Part shown: positions 52,154 to 61,189 of the stretch, piece by piece
Layout of the letters: each line of letters opens with the position of its first letter
How positions within the stretch are numbered: position 1 is the first letter of the stretch
From: Caulobacter sp. NIBR1757
Lineage (GTDB): Bacteria > Pseudomonadota > Alphaproteobacteria > Caulobacterales > Caulobacteraceae
Direction: 5' to 3'
NCBI RefSeq assembly: GCF_027912495.1
Contig: NZ_CP115463.1
Coordinates: 1,387,501-1,451,500, forward strand
Length of the DNA: 64,000 bases
The notes under the pieces: generated by a model
Databases searched by the model: none
Told to the model about the DNA's origin: nothing
What the model saw: only the letters and a program-made list of their open reading frames with translations
Translations under genes and position numbers: made by a program

Positions 52154-53545
52154 ATGCGTCTGGTCATCGCGGCGGCGGCCGTCTTCGCCCTGTTGGGCTC
52201 GTCCGTTCAGGCCGCCGGGCCTTCGCCCGAGGTGAAAGCCGAAGCCCGTACCCTGTTTTCAAAAATCATCGGCTTCAAGACCCAGGAGGGCAGCGGCCAG
52301 GTCCCGGCCCTGGCCCGCTACCTCGCCGACCAGCTGAAGACGGCCGGCTTCAAGGACAGCGAGATCGAGATCGTGCCGCTCGGCGAGACCGCCGGTCTGA
52401 TCGTCCGCTATCCGGGCAAGCCCGGTTCGACCAAGCCCCCGGTCATCCTGATGGCCCACATGGATGTCGTCGCCGCCAGCCGGGAAGACTGGGGCGGCCG
52501 CGATCCCTATGTGCTGACCGAGGAGAACGGCGTCTTCATCGGGCGCGGCGTCGTCGACAACAAGTATGGCGTGCTGAACATCACCCAGACCTTCATGCGC
52601 CTGCGCCGCGAGGGGTTCGTCCCCGATCGTGACCTGATCCTGGCCTTCACCGGCGATGAGGAAACCACCGGCAAGACGGCCGTCGTCCTGGCCGCAAAGC
52701 TCAAGGGCGCCGCCTACGCCATGAACTCCGACGCCGGAGGCGGCTTCCGCGGCGGCGGCAACGAGAAGGCCAGCTACGCCCTGCAGGTGGCCGAGAAGAC
52801 CTACGCCACCTATGAGCTGACGGCGCTGAACAGCGGCGGCCACTCCTCGGCCCCCCGGCCGGACAACGCCATCTACGACCTGGCCGCCGCCCTGACCCGG
52901 ATCTCGGCCTATAGGTTCGAGGCGCGCTGGAATCCGGTGACCTTGGAGAGCTTCCGCCTCACCGCCCCCAGCCTCGAGGGCGAGCTCGGCAAGGCCATGG
53001 CCCGCTTCGCCGCCAATCCGAACGACAAGGCCGCCCTGGCCGAGCTCGACAAATCCTGGGTCAGCAACGAGCTGCGGACCACCTGCGTGGCCACCATGCT
53101 GCGCGGCGGCCATGCCGAGAACGCCCTGCCGGTGGCGGCGACGGCGACCATCAACTGCCGCATCTTCCCCGGCCAGACGATCGCCGAGGTTCAGGCGACT
53201 CTGCTCAAGGTCGCCGACGACAGCAGGCTGCAGATCAAGACCATCGGCGAGCCGCTGGAGAGCGACGTCTCCGTGCCGCCCGAAGAGCTGCGCGCCGCCC
53301 TGGCCAGGGTGCTGGCCGTCCGCGCGCCCGGCGTCGTCGCTACCCCCTATATGGAAGCCGGCGCCACCGACGGCCTCTACTACCGCAGCGCCGGCATCCC
53401 CACCCTCGGCGTCGGCGGCCTCTTCATGTCCCAGGGCATCGACTACAACATCCACGGCAACAACGAACGCCTGCCGGTCGCCCAGTTCGACGACGGCCTG
53501 GACCACTTCTACCTGCTGCTCAAGGCGCTGACGGGCGGGGAGTAG
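52154..53545 (+). CDS. Exported M20-family metallopeptidase
   Basis: This 463-residue zinc peptidase has a signal peptide (MRLVIAAAAVFALLGSSVQAAG). Metal ligands lie in VILMAHMDVVAAS (His near 101), GRGVVDNKYG (Asp near 135), AFTGDEETTGK (catalytic Glu and ligand Glu near 172), MNSDAGG (Asp) and the final His in YNIHGNNERL near 436. A dimerisation domain (SGGHSSAPRPDNAI) separates the halves. It probably degrades dipeptides or tripeptides in the periplasm. It begins 29 bp after oxyR in the same direction. Confidence 0.93.
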   Translation: MRLVIAAAAVFALLGSSVQAAGPSPEVKAEARTLFSKIIGFKTQEGSGQVPALARYLADQLKTAGFKDSEIEIVPLGETAGLIVRYPGKPGSTKPPVILMAHMDVVAASREDWGGRDPYVLTEENGVFIGRGVVDNKYGVLNITQTFMRLRREGFVPDRDLILAFTGDEETTGKTAVVLAAKLKGAAYAMNSDAGGGFRGGGNEKASYALQVAEKTYATYELTALNSGGHSSAPRPDNAIYDLAAALTRISAYRFEARWNPVTLESFRLTAPSLEGELGKAMARFAANPNDKAALAELDKSWVSNELRTTCVATMLRGGHAENALPVAATATINCRIFPGQTIAEVQATLLKVADDSRLQIKTIGEPLESDVSVPPEELRAALARVLAVRAPGVVATPYMEAGATDGLYYRSAGIPTLGVGGLFMSQGIDYNIHGNNERLPVAQFDDGLDHFYLLLKALTGGE

Positions 53546-53558
53546 GGGCAGCGCTTCT

Positions 53559-53728
53559 AAACTCTCCCCCCGCGAAGTGGGGGGAGGACCGCTTTGGAGC
53601 GAAGCGACAAAGCAGGAGGGGGGACCCCCGTGTCAGGAGGAACCTCCCCGCCGCCGGTGGGCCCGCCTCCTGATTTCTCGCTAGGGCTCGAAATCTGTCC
53701 TCCCCCCACTTCGCGGGGGGGAGAGTTT
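53559..53728. repeat. MITE-like palindromic element, family D, copy 2
   Basis: This 170-bp copy is bounded by AAACTCTCCCCCCGCGAAGT and ACTTCGCGGGGGGGAGAGTT-T. It shares with copy 1 the blocks TTTGGAGCGAAGCGACAAAG, CCGGTGGGCCCGCCTCCTGA and TTTCTCGCTAGGGCTCGAAA. It fills the first half of the 316-bp gap between the M20 and PadR genes. Confidence 0.85.
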
Positions 53729-53754
53729 GGAAAGGCGTCGGCATCCGATATAAA

Positions 53755-53844
53755 TAGATATATCTAAATACCTCTTGCGCCTGACCCGCTCCCGATATAT
53801 CTAAAATCCGACATATCGAAACACATCGTATGTCAGACATATCG
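53755..53844 (+). promoter_or_regulatory. Cluster of AT-rich operator-like sites upstream of padR
   Basis: Four related sites occur within 90 bp: TAGATATATCTA (53755-53766, perfect dyad), GATATATCTA (53794-53803), GACATATCG (53810-53818) and GACATATCG (53836-53844). They share the core GA(T/C)ATATC. Their spacing and their place directly ahead of a PadR gene suggest autoregulation with several dimers. Confidence 0.65.
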
Positions 53845-53861
53845 CAACAGGACTCATTTCA

Positions 53862-54413
53862 ATGCATCGCATGTTTGGCTTTCACCGCCACACCCATCAT
53901 CGCGGCCCCTTCGGCCATCACGGCCGCCACGGCGGCGCCCACCATGGCTGGCGTCGTCCCGGCCGCTTCTTCGACCACGGCGACCTGCGCTTCGTGCTGC
54001 TCAAGCTGATCGCCGAAAGCCCCCGCCACGGCTATGAGCTGATCAAGGCCGTCGAGGAAAACGCCGGCGGCGCCTATACCCCCAGCCCCGGCGTGGTCTA
54101 CCCGACCCTGACCCTGCTGGAAGAGACCGGCCTGGTCACCGCCGAGGCCGAGGGCGGCAAGAAGCGCTACAGCATCACCCCCGAGGGCGAGGCCCAGCTG
54201 GCCGCCAACGAGGGCCAGGTGGCCGGCATCTTCGAGCGCATGGCCCAGGCCGCCCAGGCCAGCGCGATGTTCTCGCCGCAGATCCTGCGGGCCCGCGAGA
54301 ACCTCAAGACGGCCCTCAAGCTGAAACTCACCGGCCAGTCGCTGACCAAGGAGCAGATCGCCTCGATCTGCGACGCCCTCGACGCCGCCGCCGCCGCGGT
54401 GGAGCGCGCCTGA
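53862..54413 (+). CDS. PadR-family regulator with His-rich N-terminus (YqjI-like)
   Basis: This 183-residue protein starts with a 35-residue segment containing about a dozen histidines (FGFHRHTHHRGPFGHHGRHGG), probably a metal-binding arm. The PadR winged helix follows: GDLRFVLLKLIAESPRHGYELIKAVEENAGGAYTPSPGVVYPTLTLLEETGLV, with a helical dimerisation tail. E. coli YqjI has the same layout and senses nickel and iron. The TGATG overlap couples it to a DUF2218 gene, whose relatives often accompany siderophore-interacting proteins, so metal homeostasis is a likely theme. Confidence 0.88.
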   Translation: MHRMFGFHRHTHHRGPFGHHGRHGGAHHGWRRPGRFFDHGDLRFVLLKLIAESPRHGYELIKAVEENAGGAYTPSPGVVYPTLTLLEETGLVTAEAEGGKKRYSITPEGEAQLAANEGQVAGIFERMAQAAQASAMFSPQILRARENLKTALKLKLTGQSLTKEQIASICDALDAAAAAVERA

Positions 54414-54736
54414 TGGACAGCCACGCCCGTTTCGCGACGGACAAGGCGGTCCGCTACATGACCCAGCTGGGCAAGCACTGGAGCCACAAATTCCCGGTGC
54501 TGCTTGGCGAGGCCGATTGCGAGATCGACTTGCCGATCGGCCGCTGCGTGATGCGCGCCGACGGCGAGGGGCTCGACATCACCGCCACGGCGGAGGGGCC
54601 TGAAGGCCTGAGCAAGCTGGAAGACGTCATCGCCAGCCACCTCGCCCGTTTCGCCTTCCGGGAGGGCGAGGTCAGCTTCGGCTGGACCCGCGCCTGGCCG
54701 GCGGGGTCGATCGATATCAGCCGGATGCGGGCCTGA
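54413..54736 (+). CDS. DUF2218 family protein
   Basis: This 107-residue protein reads FATDKAVRYMTQLGKHWSHKFPVLLGEADCEIDLPIGRC, then LDITATAEGPEGLSKLEDVIASHLARFAFREGEVSFGWTRA, matching DUF2218. The domain also occurs fused to or beside ferric-siderophore reductases. No biochemical function is established. It is translationally coupled to the His-rich PadR gene and is probably under its control. Confidence 0.85.
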   Translation: MDSHARFATDKAVRYMTQLGKHWSHKFPVLLGEADCEIDLPIGRCVMRADGEGLDITATAEGPEGLSKLEDVIASHLARFAFREGEVSFGWTRAWPAGSIDISRMRA

Positions 54737-54753
54737 AGCGCTGAGGCACTTGC

Positions 54754-54782
54754 AAACTCTCCCCCCTTGCGGGGGAGAGTTT
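54754..54782. terminator. Short palindrome (family D end), probable bidirectional terminator
   Basis: AAACTCTCCCCC-cttgc-GGGGGAGAGTTT is a perfect hairpin with A/T-rich ends, placed between converging genes. It resembles the terminal arm of family D elements and may be a solo remnant serving both genes as a terminator. Confidence 0.62.
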
Positions 54783-54804
54783 GGAAAAGCCGCCCCCTCG
54801 CGGC

Positions 54805-55887
54805 CTACAGCCCCAGCGCCGCCTTCACCGCCCGCCAGTCGATCAGCTTGAAGTTCTGCCGCGCCCGCGTGGCGTCCTGGCCCTCGCCTTCGCTGTCGAC
54901 GTCGTCCTGCACGACCACCAGGCCCTCGCCATAAGGCCCGACCACGCCGCCTAGCGCCGCCACCCCGTCCGTCCCCGTCACAGGATCGACGCCGTTGCCG
55001 CCGACGGCGGAGAACCGACCCTTGAACACCGGCTCGGCCCCATCAACCCGCCAGACCGCGAAACTGCTGTCGCCCTGGCTGGAGGCGATCAGCCAGGTCA
55101 CCGGTCCCTCGCGCAGCAGGGTCAGGCCCTCGACATCGGGTGCCAGCATTGCAGACGGCGCCGCCGCGATCAGCGTGCCCTGCGTCGCCCCCGGGGCCAG
55201 GTCGAACCGCCAGATGCCTTTGCCCTCTTCGCCGAGGTACAGCAGGCCCTTCTCGTCATCGACGACGCAGCCCTCCGTCTGGGTCGCCACCCCGAAGCGC
55301 TTCTCTTCGGTCGCCTTGAACTTTCCGTCGGCGCCGACCTCGACCTTCACCTGCCGCACCTGGCCGTCCGTGCCGTTGACGATGACCAGGAAGCCGCCCG
55401 CCCGCCGGCCCATGCACAGGCCATAGGGCTCGGCCAGGTCAAGCGGGACGACGCCCCAAGGCCTCAGCTTCAGGGTGTCGGGATCCATCAGGTACAGGGC
55501 CGCGCCCATCCGGCCGCGGTCCGAGGCGGCGACCAGGACACGCTCGCCGTCCGGGGTGGCGAAGCCGCCGCGAAGGTCGACGTTGTTCAGCCGGCCATCC
55601 GGGATGAAGCCGGTGATCCGGCCCTCGATGTCGTAGGTATAGAGCCCGGCCTGCTTGTCGGTGCCGAAGATCACCACCCGCGAAGGATCGCGCGGATCGG
55701 CCCAGATTTCCGGGTCGTCGGCGGCGTCGGCCCGCCTGGTGGCCACCGATTGCGTCTCTTTGGACGCCAGAACCGGCGTTCCGACGCCGATGGTCAACTT
55801 GCCGGAGTCCGATACCGCTTCGGGATCGAAGCTCGCGCAGGCGCCGAGCACGAAGACGGAGGTCAACATCATAAGGGCGGCGCGCAT
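54805..55887 (-). CDS. Beta-propeller phytase lipoprotein
   Basis: This 360-residue protein has a lipoprotein signal (MRAALMMLTSVFVLGAC, lipidated Cys near residue 17). The mature part shows the beta-propeller phytase pattern: ADDPEIWADPRDPSRVVIFGTDKQAGLYTYDIEGRITGFIPDGRLNNVDLRGGF, then LYLGEEGKGIWRFDLAP and an acidic QDDVDSEGEGQDATRARQNFKLIDW end. The Asp/Glu clusters bind Ca ions that hold phytate. AAGGAG precedes ATG 55887. It lies downstream of a TonB-dependent receptor gene, consistent with uptake of phosphorylated inositols or their products. Confidence 0.92.
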   Translation of the reverse strand: MRAALMMLTSVFVLGACASFDPEAVSDSGKLTIGVGTPVLASKETQSVATRRADAADDPEIWADPRDPSRVVIFGTDKQAGLYTYDIEGRITGFIPDGRLNNVDLRGGFATPDGERVLVAASDRGRMGAALYLMDPDTLKLRPWGVVPLDLAEPYGLCMGRRAGGFLVIVNGTDGQVRQVKVEVGADGKFKATEEKRFGVATQTEGCVVDDEKGLLYLGEEGKGIWRFDLAPGATQGTLIAAAPSAMLAPDVEGLTLLREGPVTWLIASSQGDSSFAVWRVDGAEPVFKGRFSAVGGNGVDPVTGTDGVAALGGVVGPYGEGLVVVQDDVDSEGEGQDATRARQNFKLIDWRAVKAALGL

Positions 55888-55924
55888 TGCGTAACTCCTT
55901 GGGAACGAAGGACGTAGGCAAGAA

Positions 55925-55954
55925 GACGCCCCGGCCACAAGAGGCCGGGGCGTC
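55925..55954 (-). terminator. Hairpin terminator between the TonB receptor and phytase genes
   Basis: A perfect 12-bp stem (55925-55936 with 55943-55954) with a 6-base loop is followed leftward by TTCTTG. The T-run is short, so termination may be partial, letting some transcription continue into the phytase gene. Confidence 0.7.
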
Positions 55955-55978
55955 GGAACACAGGTCAGGCAGAGAGGA

Positions 55979-58801
55979 TCAGAACTTCAGCTTGATGCCG
56001 GTCTTGGCCGTCCAGCTGTATTCCTCGTACTGCAGCAGGCGCTTGCCGTCGGGGCCGTTCTGGTAGGCCACGTAGGGAGCGTCGCCCAGGTTCACGAACT
56101 CGATGAAAGCCTGGGCATGGTCGGTGATCCGGTACTTGGCGCTGACGTCGTACTGGATGTGATCCTTGACCCAGCGGTCGGTCTCGGCGTCGCTACCCAG
56201 TTCGTCCAGGTATTTGTCGCGGTAGGTGGCCGCGAAGCGGAAGCTGACAGGCCCTTTTTCATAACCGATGGTGGCGTTGTAGGTGTTCTTCGACGCCGAA
56301 GGCAGCGGAATTGTGCGGCCCAGCACGTCACCCTCTGCATCCGTGTAGGTGTAGTTGAAGCCGACAATGGTCCCGTCGAGCAGGCCTGGCAGGAAGGTCA
56401 GAGCATGCTGATAATTGAACTCGACGCCGAACACCGTGGCCGTGTCGCCGTTGATCGGGATGATGGCCTTGTCATAGGCGACGCTGTTGAACACGCCGTT
56501 GTTGAACTCGGCGTCGACGATGAAGTCCTTGATCTCCTTGTAGAAGATGCCCGCTGACAGGACGCCTTCCTTGGCGAAGTACCATTCCGCCGACAGGTCG
56601 AAGTTCCAGGCGCGGTAGGGATCCAGCTCGGGATTGCCGAATTCGCCGTCACGCTCGCCGGCGTCGCTTTCCTCGACGATGAAGCGCGGGGCGATCTGTC
56701 CGACACGCGGACGGACCACGCTCTTGAAGAACCCGCCGCGGATCAGCAGGTTGTCGGTCGCCTCGAACCGCACCGTCAGGCTGGGGAGCACGTCGGTGTA
56801 GTCGATCCGGTTCGTCAACGGGCTGACAAAGACCGTATCGTCCGCCAGGACCACGCCGTTGTGGGTGCCGCCGCCCTCGACCAGTTCGACCAGGCTGCCG
56901 GCGGCGGTCAGTTCAGTGCGCTCGACGCGCACCCCGCCGACCACCCGGACCGGACCCGCTTCATACCGGCCCAGGAGGTAGGCGGCGTAGATGTCTTCCT
57001 TGACGTTGTAGTCGGCGACCGAGGACTCGAAGAGCGTGTCGAGGGCGCTCTTGACGAAGTTCGACCGGTTCTCGTGAAAGAACTTGGCGGGCGCGCCCCG
57101 GCTCGGGGTCGGCTCGATATCAGCCAGGTTGTAGGACTGGTCTCCGAGGAAGGGGGCCAGGGTCAGGCCGCCGGTGTAGCCAGTGTAGTAGTTGATATCG
57201 AGGTCGTAGGTCTTCTCGCGCAGGCGCAGCTTGGCGCCGGCCTGCAGATCGAACTGTCCCGATCCCAACTGGAACTCGCGCTTGATGTCGAACTTCCAGT
57301 TGCTCTCGCGCTCCTCGGAGTCGCTCTTGTCGGTCTCCTCGACGCGGTACAGAGAGTAGCGGGCCGGGTTGAGGAAGTTGGTCAGGCCGGTGGTCACCGC
57401 GTACTTCGGCTTTTCCCGGTTGCTGTAGTCGAAATCGACGGCCAAGGACGAGCCGGTGAAACGCTGGCGCCAGCGGATCGGGTCGATTGAGCCGTCTTCC
57501 TTCTCGTCCGCCATCGACCAGCTGACCGAGTAGTTGAACTCCCAGGGGCCGGCGTAGGTGCGACCGCCGCTGACCAGCGAGGTGATGGTCTGGACCTCGT
57601 AGCGGTCCTTGAGGTCGCGAATGGCGGTGATGCGGCCTTCATTGGAGCGGAAGGTCACGGTATCGCCGCTGGCCGAGATGGGATCGCCTTCCATCTCGAA
57701 GATCAGCCGGTTGCGGTACTCCTGGTCCTCGAACTTGCTGTGCAGGAAGCGGGCGTAGATGTCGGTGTTGTCGGTCAGCCGGAAGTCCAGGGAGAGCGAA
57801 CCGCCGATCCGGGTGCGCTCGACGTCATAGTCGCGGTACTGGACCGTCTTGGCCGCGACGATGCCGCCCGTTTCCTCCCAGTCCTCCATCTCGACGTTGT
57901 CGGTCGAGAAGCTGCGCTTGTAGTAGCTCAGGCCCCCGGAGATCCCCAGGCGGTCCCCAAAGGTCTTGGAAATGTCGACTGAGGCCTTGGGCGACCACTC
58001 GCCGTTGAGGTCATTGTATGACCCTTCGACTGTGACCGAGTAGAAGTCCTTGCGGCGGTCGAAGCCGCTGGTGGTCTTGATGTCGATCGAGGCGCCGATG
58101 GTGTCGGCGTCCTGGTCCGGGGTCAGGGTCTTCTTGACCTCGATGCTTTCGATCAGTTCCGACGGGATGACGTCCAGGGCCACCGAACGGACATCTGCTT
58201 CCGGGGCCGGCACGCGCGCGCCGTTGATGGACGCGCTATTCAGGTTCGGGTCTAGACCACGGACGGAAACGAAGCGGCCCTCGCCCTGGTCGTTCAGGAT
58301 GTTGACGCCGGGCAGGCGGCGGAGGGATTCGGCGACGTTCTGGTCGGGGAAGGCGCCGACGGCGTCACGCGTCAGCACGCTCTCGATGCCATCGGCCGAC
58401 TTCTGGCGCTGCACGGCGCTGTTCAGGTTGCCGCGCTGGCCGACGACCAGGACGCTGTCGACCAGGCCCTCGGCCGGCGGACCCATCCTGATGTCGAGGG
58501 TGGCGATGCCGGTCTCGGCGATGGTCACCGTCCGGGTCGCCATGTCGGCGCCGGTGTAGGTGACCTGGACCGTGTAGGTCCCGGCGGGGAGGTTGCTGAA
58601 GCGGAAGGCGCCGTCGGCGTCGACTTCGGCTCGGCGGCCCAGCTCGGTGATGACCACCTGAGCGCCCGGCAGCGTCTTGGCCCCGGTGGAATCGGTGACA
58701 TCCCCGACGAGATCGCCGGCAAGGGCGGGCGAAGCCATCAGGGCGATGGCCCCGGCGGTGGCGAACAGCAAGGCGCGTGGCGCATGGGCGCGTCTGGTCA
58801 T
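55979..58801 (-). CDS. TonB-dependent outer-membrane receptor with N-terminal carboxypeptidase-regulatory-like domain
   Basis: This receptor of about 940 residues has a signal peptide (ending SPALAGD). A carboxypeptidase-regulatory-like beta domain covers about residues 30-105 (PGAQVVITELG, FSNLPAGTYTVQVTYTGAD). The plug follows (VLTRDAVGAFPDQNVAESLRRLPGVNIL, VSVRGLDPNLNSASINGARVPA), then a 22-strand barrel ending in EYSWTAKTGIKLKF with the usual terminal Phe. ATG at 58801 has GGGG upstream at good distance; ATG 58807 is too close. Neighbouring phytase suggests the substrate is linked to organic phosphate. The same group includes carbohydrate receptors, so the substrate is inference. Confidence 0.93.
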   Translation of the reverse strand: MTRRAHAPRALLFATAGAIALMASPALAGDLVGDVTDSTGAKTLPGAQVVITELGRRAEVDADGAFRFSNLPAGTYTVQVTYTGADMATRTVTIAETGIATLDIRMGPPAEGLVDSVLVVGQRGNLNSAVQRQKSADGIESVLTRDAVGAFPDQNVAESLRRLPGVNILNDQGEGRFVSVRGLDPNLNSASINGARVPAPEADVRSVALDVIPSELIESIEVKKTLTPDQDADTIGASIDIKTTSGFDRRKDFYSVTVEGSYNDLNGEWSPKASVDISKTFGDRLGISGGLSYYKRSFSTDNVEMEDWEETGGIVAAKTVQYRDYDVERTRIGGSLSLDFRLTDNTDIYARFLHSKFEDQEYRNRLIFEMEGDPISASGDTVTFRSNEGRITAIRDLKDRYEVQTITSLVSGGRTYAGPWEFNYSVSWSMADEKEDGSIDPIRWRQRFTGSSLAVDFDYSNREKPKYAVTTGLTNFLNPARYSLYRVEETDKSDSEERESNWKFDIKREFQLGSGQFDLQAGAKLRLREKTYDLDINYYTGYTGGLTLAPFLGDQSYNLADIEPTPSRGAPAKFFHENRSNFVKSALDTLFESSVADYNVKEDIYAAYLLGRYEAGPVRVVGGVRVERTELTAAGSLVELVEGGGTHNGVVLADDTVFVSPLTNRIDYTDVLPSLTVRFEATDNLLIRGGFFKSVVRPRVGQIAPRFIVEESDAGERDGEFGNPELDPYRAWNFDLSAEWYFAKEGVLSAGIFYKEIKDFIVDAEFNNGVFNSVAYDKAIIPINGDTATVFGVEFNYQHALTFLPGLLDGTIVGFNYTYTDAEGDVLGRTIPLPSASKNTYNATIGYEKGPVSFRFAATYRDKYLDELGSDAETDRWVKDHIQYDVSAKYRITDHAQAFIEFVNLGDAPYVAYQNGPDGKRLLQYEEYSWTAKTGIKLKF

Positions 58802-58969
58802 CGTCATATCCCCAACCCCGGCCAGTCCGGGACGGGCGCGCCTTGCCAGAGTCCGACGACGGTCCGACGTCGGATCGGTGACGGTTGCTATGCGGTTTTA
58901 TGTCGACTGTGCGACGCAATGCCGCGGTTTGACGCAGCCGGGCCCGTTTGGAGACCGCTAACGCCTTGT

Positions 58970-58988
58970 TGTGACAGCGATTGTCACA
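58970..58988 (-). promoter_or_regulatory. Inverted repeat upstream of the TonB receptor gene
   Basis: TGTGACA-GCGAT-TGTCACA is a perfect 7-bp inverted repeat 169 bp ahead of the receptor start. Its halves resemble the CTGTCAC units of PhoB boxes, but inverted and 12 bp apart instead of 11-bp direct repeats. A second palindrome, TCCGACGTCGGA, lies at 58863-58874. Either could control the receptor and phytase genes. Confidence 0.45.
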
Positions 58989-59058
58989 GCGCCATCCCGC
59001 CTGTGGATTTGTGGAGCGAGGGGCGTGGCGAGTCCGCCACGCTCCTCGACCATCGTCG

Positions 59059-61185
59059 CTAGTCCATCAGCCGGCGGCTGAGATAGCTGTACTCCAGCGC
59101 CACCCGCATCGCCGTCTCGTTGAGGTTGGCGCTGGCCGCGTGGCCGCCGTCGATGTTCTCGTAGTAGAGAACCGGATAGCCCAGCGACTCCAGCTTGGCG
59201 GCGGCCTTGCGGGCGTGGCCGGGGGCGACGCGGTCGTCCTTGGTCGAGGTCTCGATGTAGACCTCGGGATATTTCATACCGGGGCGTATGTTCTGGTAGG
59301 GGCTGTACTTGCCGATGTAGCTCCAGTCCTTGGGGTCCGTGCCATCGCCGTACTCGCCGGCCCAGCTGGCCCCGGCCCCGCCCATCACCGTGTAGCGCTG
59401 CATGTCGAACAGCGGCACCTGGATGACCACGGCGTTGTAGAGGTCCGGCCGCTGGGTCAGGGCCACGCCCATCAGCAGCCCGCCGTTCGATCCGCCCATG
59501 ATCCCCAGGCGCCGGGGCGAGGTGATCTTGCGGGCGATCAGGTCTTCGGAGACCGCGAAGAAGTCGTCATAGACCCGCTGGCGGTTCTCCTTCAGCCCGG
59601 CCTGGTGCCAGGCCGGTCCGAACTCGCCGCCGCCGCGGATGTTGGCCAGCACATAGACGCCGCCGCGCTCCAGCCACAGCTTGCCGATCGAACCGGAGTA
59701 GCTGGGGTTCATCGACACCTGGAAGCCGCCATAGGCGTACTGCAGGGTCGGGTTCGACCCGTCCAGCTTGATGTCCTTACCGTGCACCACGAAGTAGGGG
59801 ATCTTCGTCCCGTCCTTGCTGGTCGCCTCGTGCTGCTCGATGACCATGTTGCTGGCGTCGAACTTGGCCGGCGCCGCCTTGATCTGCTCCGGCTTGCCGC
59901 CGTCGGCCAGCCACAGGGTGGTCGGGTTGAGGAAGTTGGCGGCGGTGACCAGGACCTGGTCGCCCTGGCTCTGCACCGACGCGATGCCGAGCGAGGAGTT
60001 GGCCGGCAGGTCCAGCTTCTCGCGCGTCCAGCCCTTGGCGCCGGGCCTGTAGGCGTAGATGGCGCCGGTGACGTTGTCGGTCAGCTCGACGACCAGGGTG
60101 TGGGCGGTGTTGGTCACCGACTCGATCGCCTGACGGGCCGTCGGGCGCAGGATCAGCTCGGCCTTGGCGCCGGCCGGATCGGCCAGCAACGCCTTGAGGT
60201 CGAGGGCGACCAGATCGCCCTGCTTGAGACCCTGGGCGGTCCAGTCCTCGTCGAGGGTCAGCACCAGCCGGCCCTCGACCAGGCTCTGCACCGACGACTT
60301 CAGCGGGAAGGGCAGCTTGACCGGCTTGCCGCCGATCAGGGCGTAGGTCTCGCTCTCGAAGAAGCTGACCGCGCGGTTGATGAACACCGCCTCGATCTTG
60401 CCGTCCGGATCGCGCAGGGCGTAGCCGCTCACCGAGATGTCGTCCTCGGTCCCGCGGAAGAACTCCTTCACCGTCTCCAGCGCCTGGCCGCGCTTCCACA
60501 GGCCCAGCACGAAGGGATAGCTCGACCTGGTCATCGTGCCCGGACCCCAGTCGCGGGCGATCATCAGGGTGTCCTTGTCGAGCCAGCTGATGTTCTGCTT
60601 GCCCTCGGGGGCGACAAAGCCGCCCTCGACGAACTTTTTCTCGTCCGTGTCGTACTCGCGGACGGTCACCGCATCCTTGCCGCCGTCCGACAGCGAGACC
60701 AGGCAGTAGCGGTCATCGGGCGGCAGACAGTTCGACCCCTTCCACACCCAGTTCTTGCCCTCGGCCTTGGACAGGGCGTCGAGGTCCAGGATGGTCTCCC
60801 ACGCCGGCTCGGCGGTGCGGTAGCTCTCCAGGGTCGTGCGCCGCCAGATGCCGCGCACATGGTCCTTGTCCTGCCAGTAGTTGCGCAGCTGGGCATCGCC
60901 CCTGCCGGCGAACCCGGCGATCGGGATGCGGTCCTGGGCGGTGACGATCTTCAGGGCGTTGTCGAACAGGCCCCGGTAGCGGGCGTCGCCCTGCAGCACC
61001 GGCAGGGAGCGGGCGTTCTGGTCGCGGGCCCAGCCCAGCGCCTTCTCGCTCTCGACCTCTTCCAACCATTGAAAGGGATCGGCCTGGGTGGCGGAGGGGC
61101 CGCCCGGGGCGTTCTGGGCATTGGCGGCGGGGATCGAGGTCAGGGTCAAGGCGGCTACCGCGGCGGAGAGGAGAAGGTGTTTCAA
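59059..61185 (-). CDS. Exported prolyl oligopeptidase-family serine peptidase (S9A), copy 2
   Basis: This 708-residue protein has a signal peptide (MKHLLLSAAVAALTLTSIPAANA), a beta-propeller lid and a C-terminal alpha/beta hydrolase domain. The catalytic Ser is in GIMGGSNGGLLMG near residue 562, Asp in STKDDRVAPGHARK near 650, and His in ENIDGGHAASAN near 682. It cleaves short peptides, typically after proline, in the periplasm. It follows a paralogue by 4 bp, so both are in one operon. Confidence 0.93.
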   Translation of the reverse strand: MKHLLLSAAVAALTLTSIPAANAQNAPGGPSATQADPFQWLEEVESEKALGWARDQNARSLPVLQGDARYRGLFDNALKIVTAQDRIPIAGFAGRGDAQLRNYWQDKDHVRGIWRRTTLESYRTAEPAWETILDLDALSKAEGKNWVWKGSNCLPPDDRYCLVSLSDGGKDAVTVREYDTDEKKFVEGGFVAPEGKQNISWLDKDTLMIARDWGPGTMTRSSYPFVLGLWKRGQALETVKEFFRGTEDDISVSGYALRDPDGKIEAVFINRAVSFFESETYALIGGKPVKLPFPLKSSVQSLVEGRLVLTLDEDWTAQGLKQGDLVALDLKALLADPAGAKAELILRPTARQAIESVTNTAHTLVVELTDNVTGAIYAYRPGAKGWTREKLDLPANSSLGIASVQSQGDQVLVTAANFLNPTTLWLADGGKPEQIKAAPAKFDASNMVIEQHEATSKDGTKIPYFVVHGKDIKLDGSNPTLQYAYGGFQVSMNPSYSGSIGKLWLERGGVYVLANIRGGGEFGPAWHQAGLKENRQRVYDDFFAVSEDLIARKITSPRRLGIMGGSNGGLLMGVALTQRPDLYNAVVIQVPLFDMQRYTVMGGAGASWAGEYGDGTDPKDWSYIGKYSPYQNIRPGMKYPEVYIETSTKDDRVAPGHARKAAAKLESLGYPVLYYENIDGGHAASANLNETAMRVALEYSYLSRRLMD

Positions 61186-61189
61186 CGCA

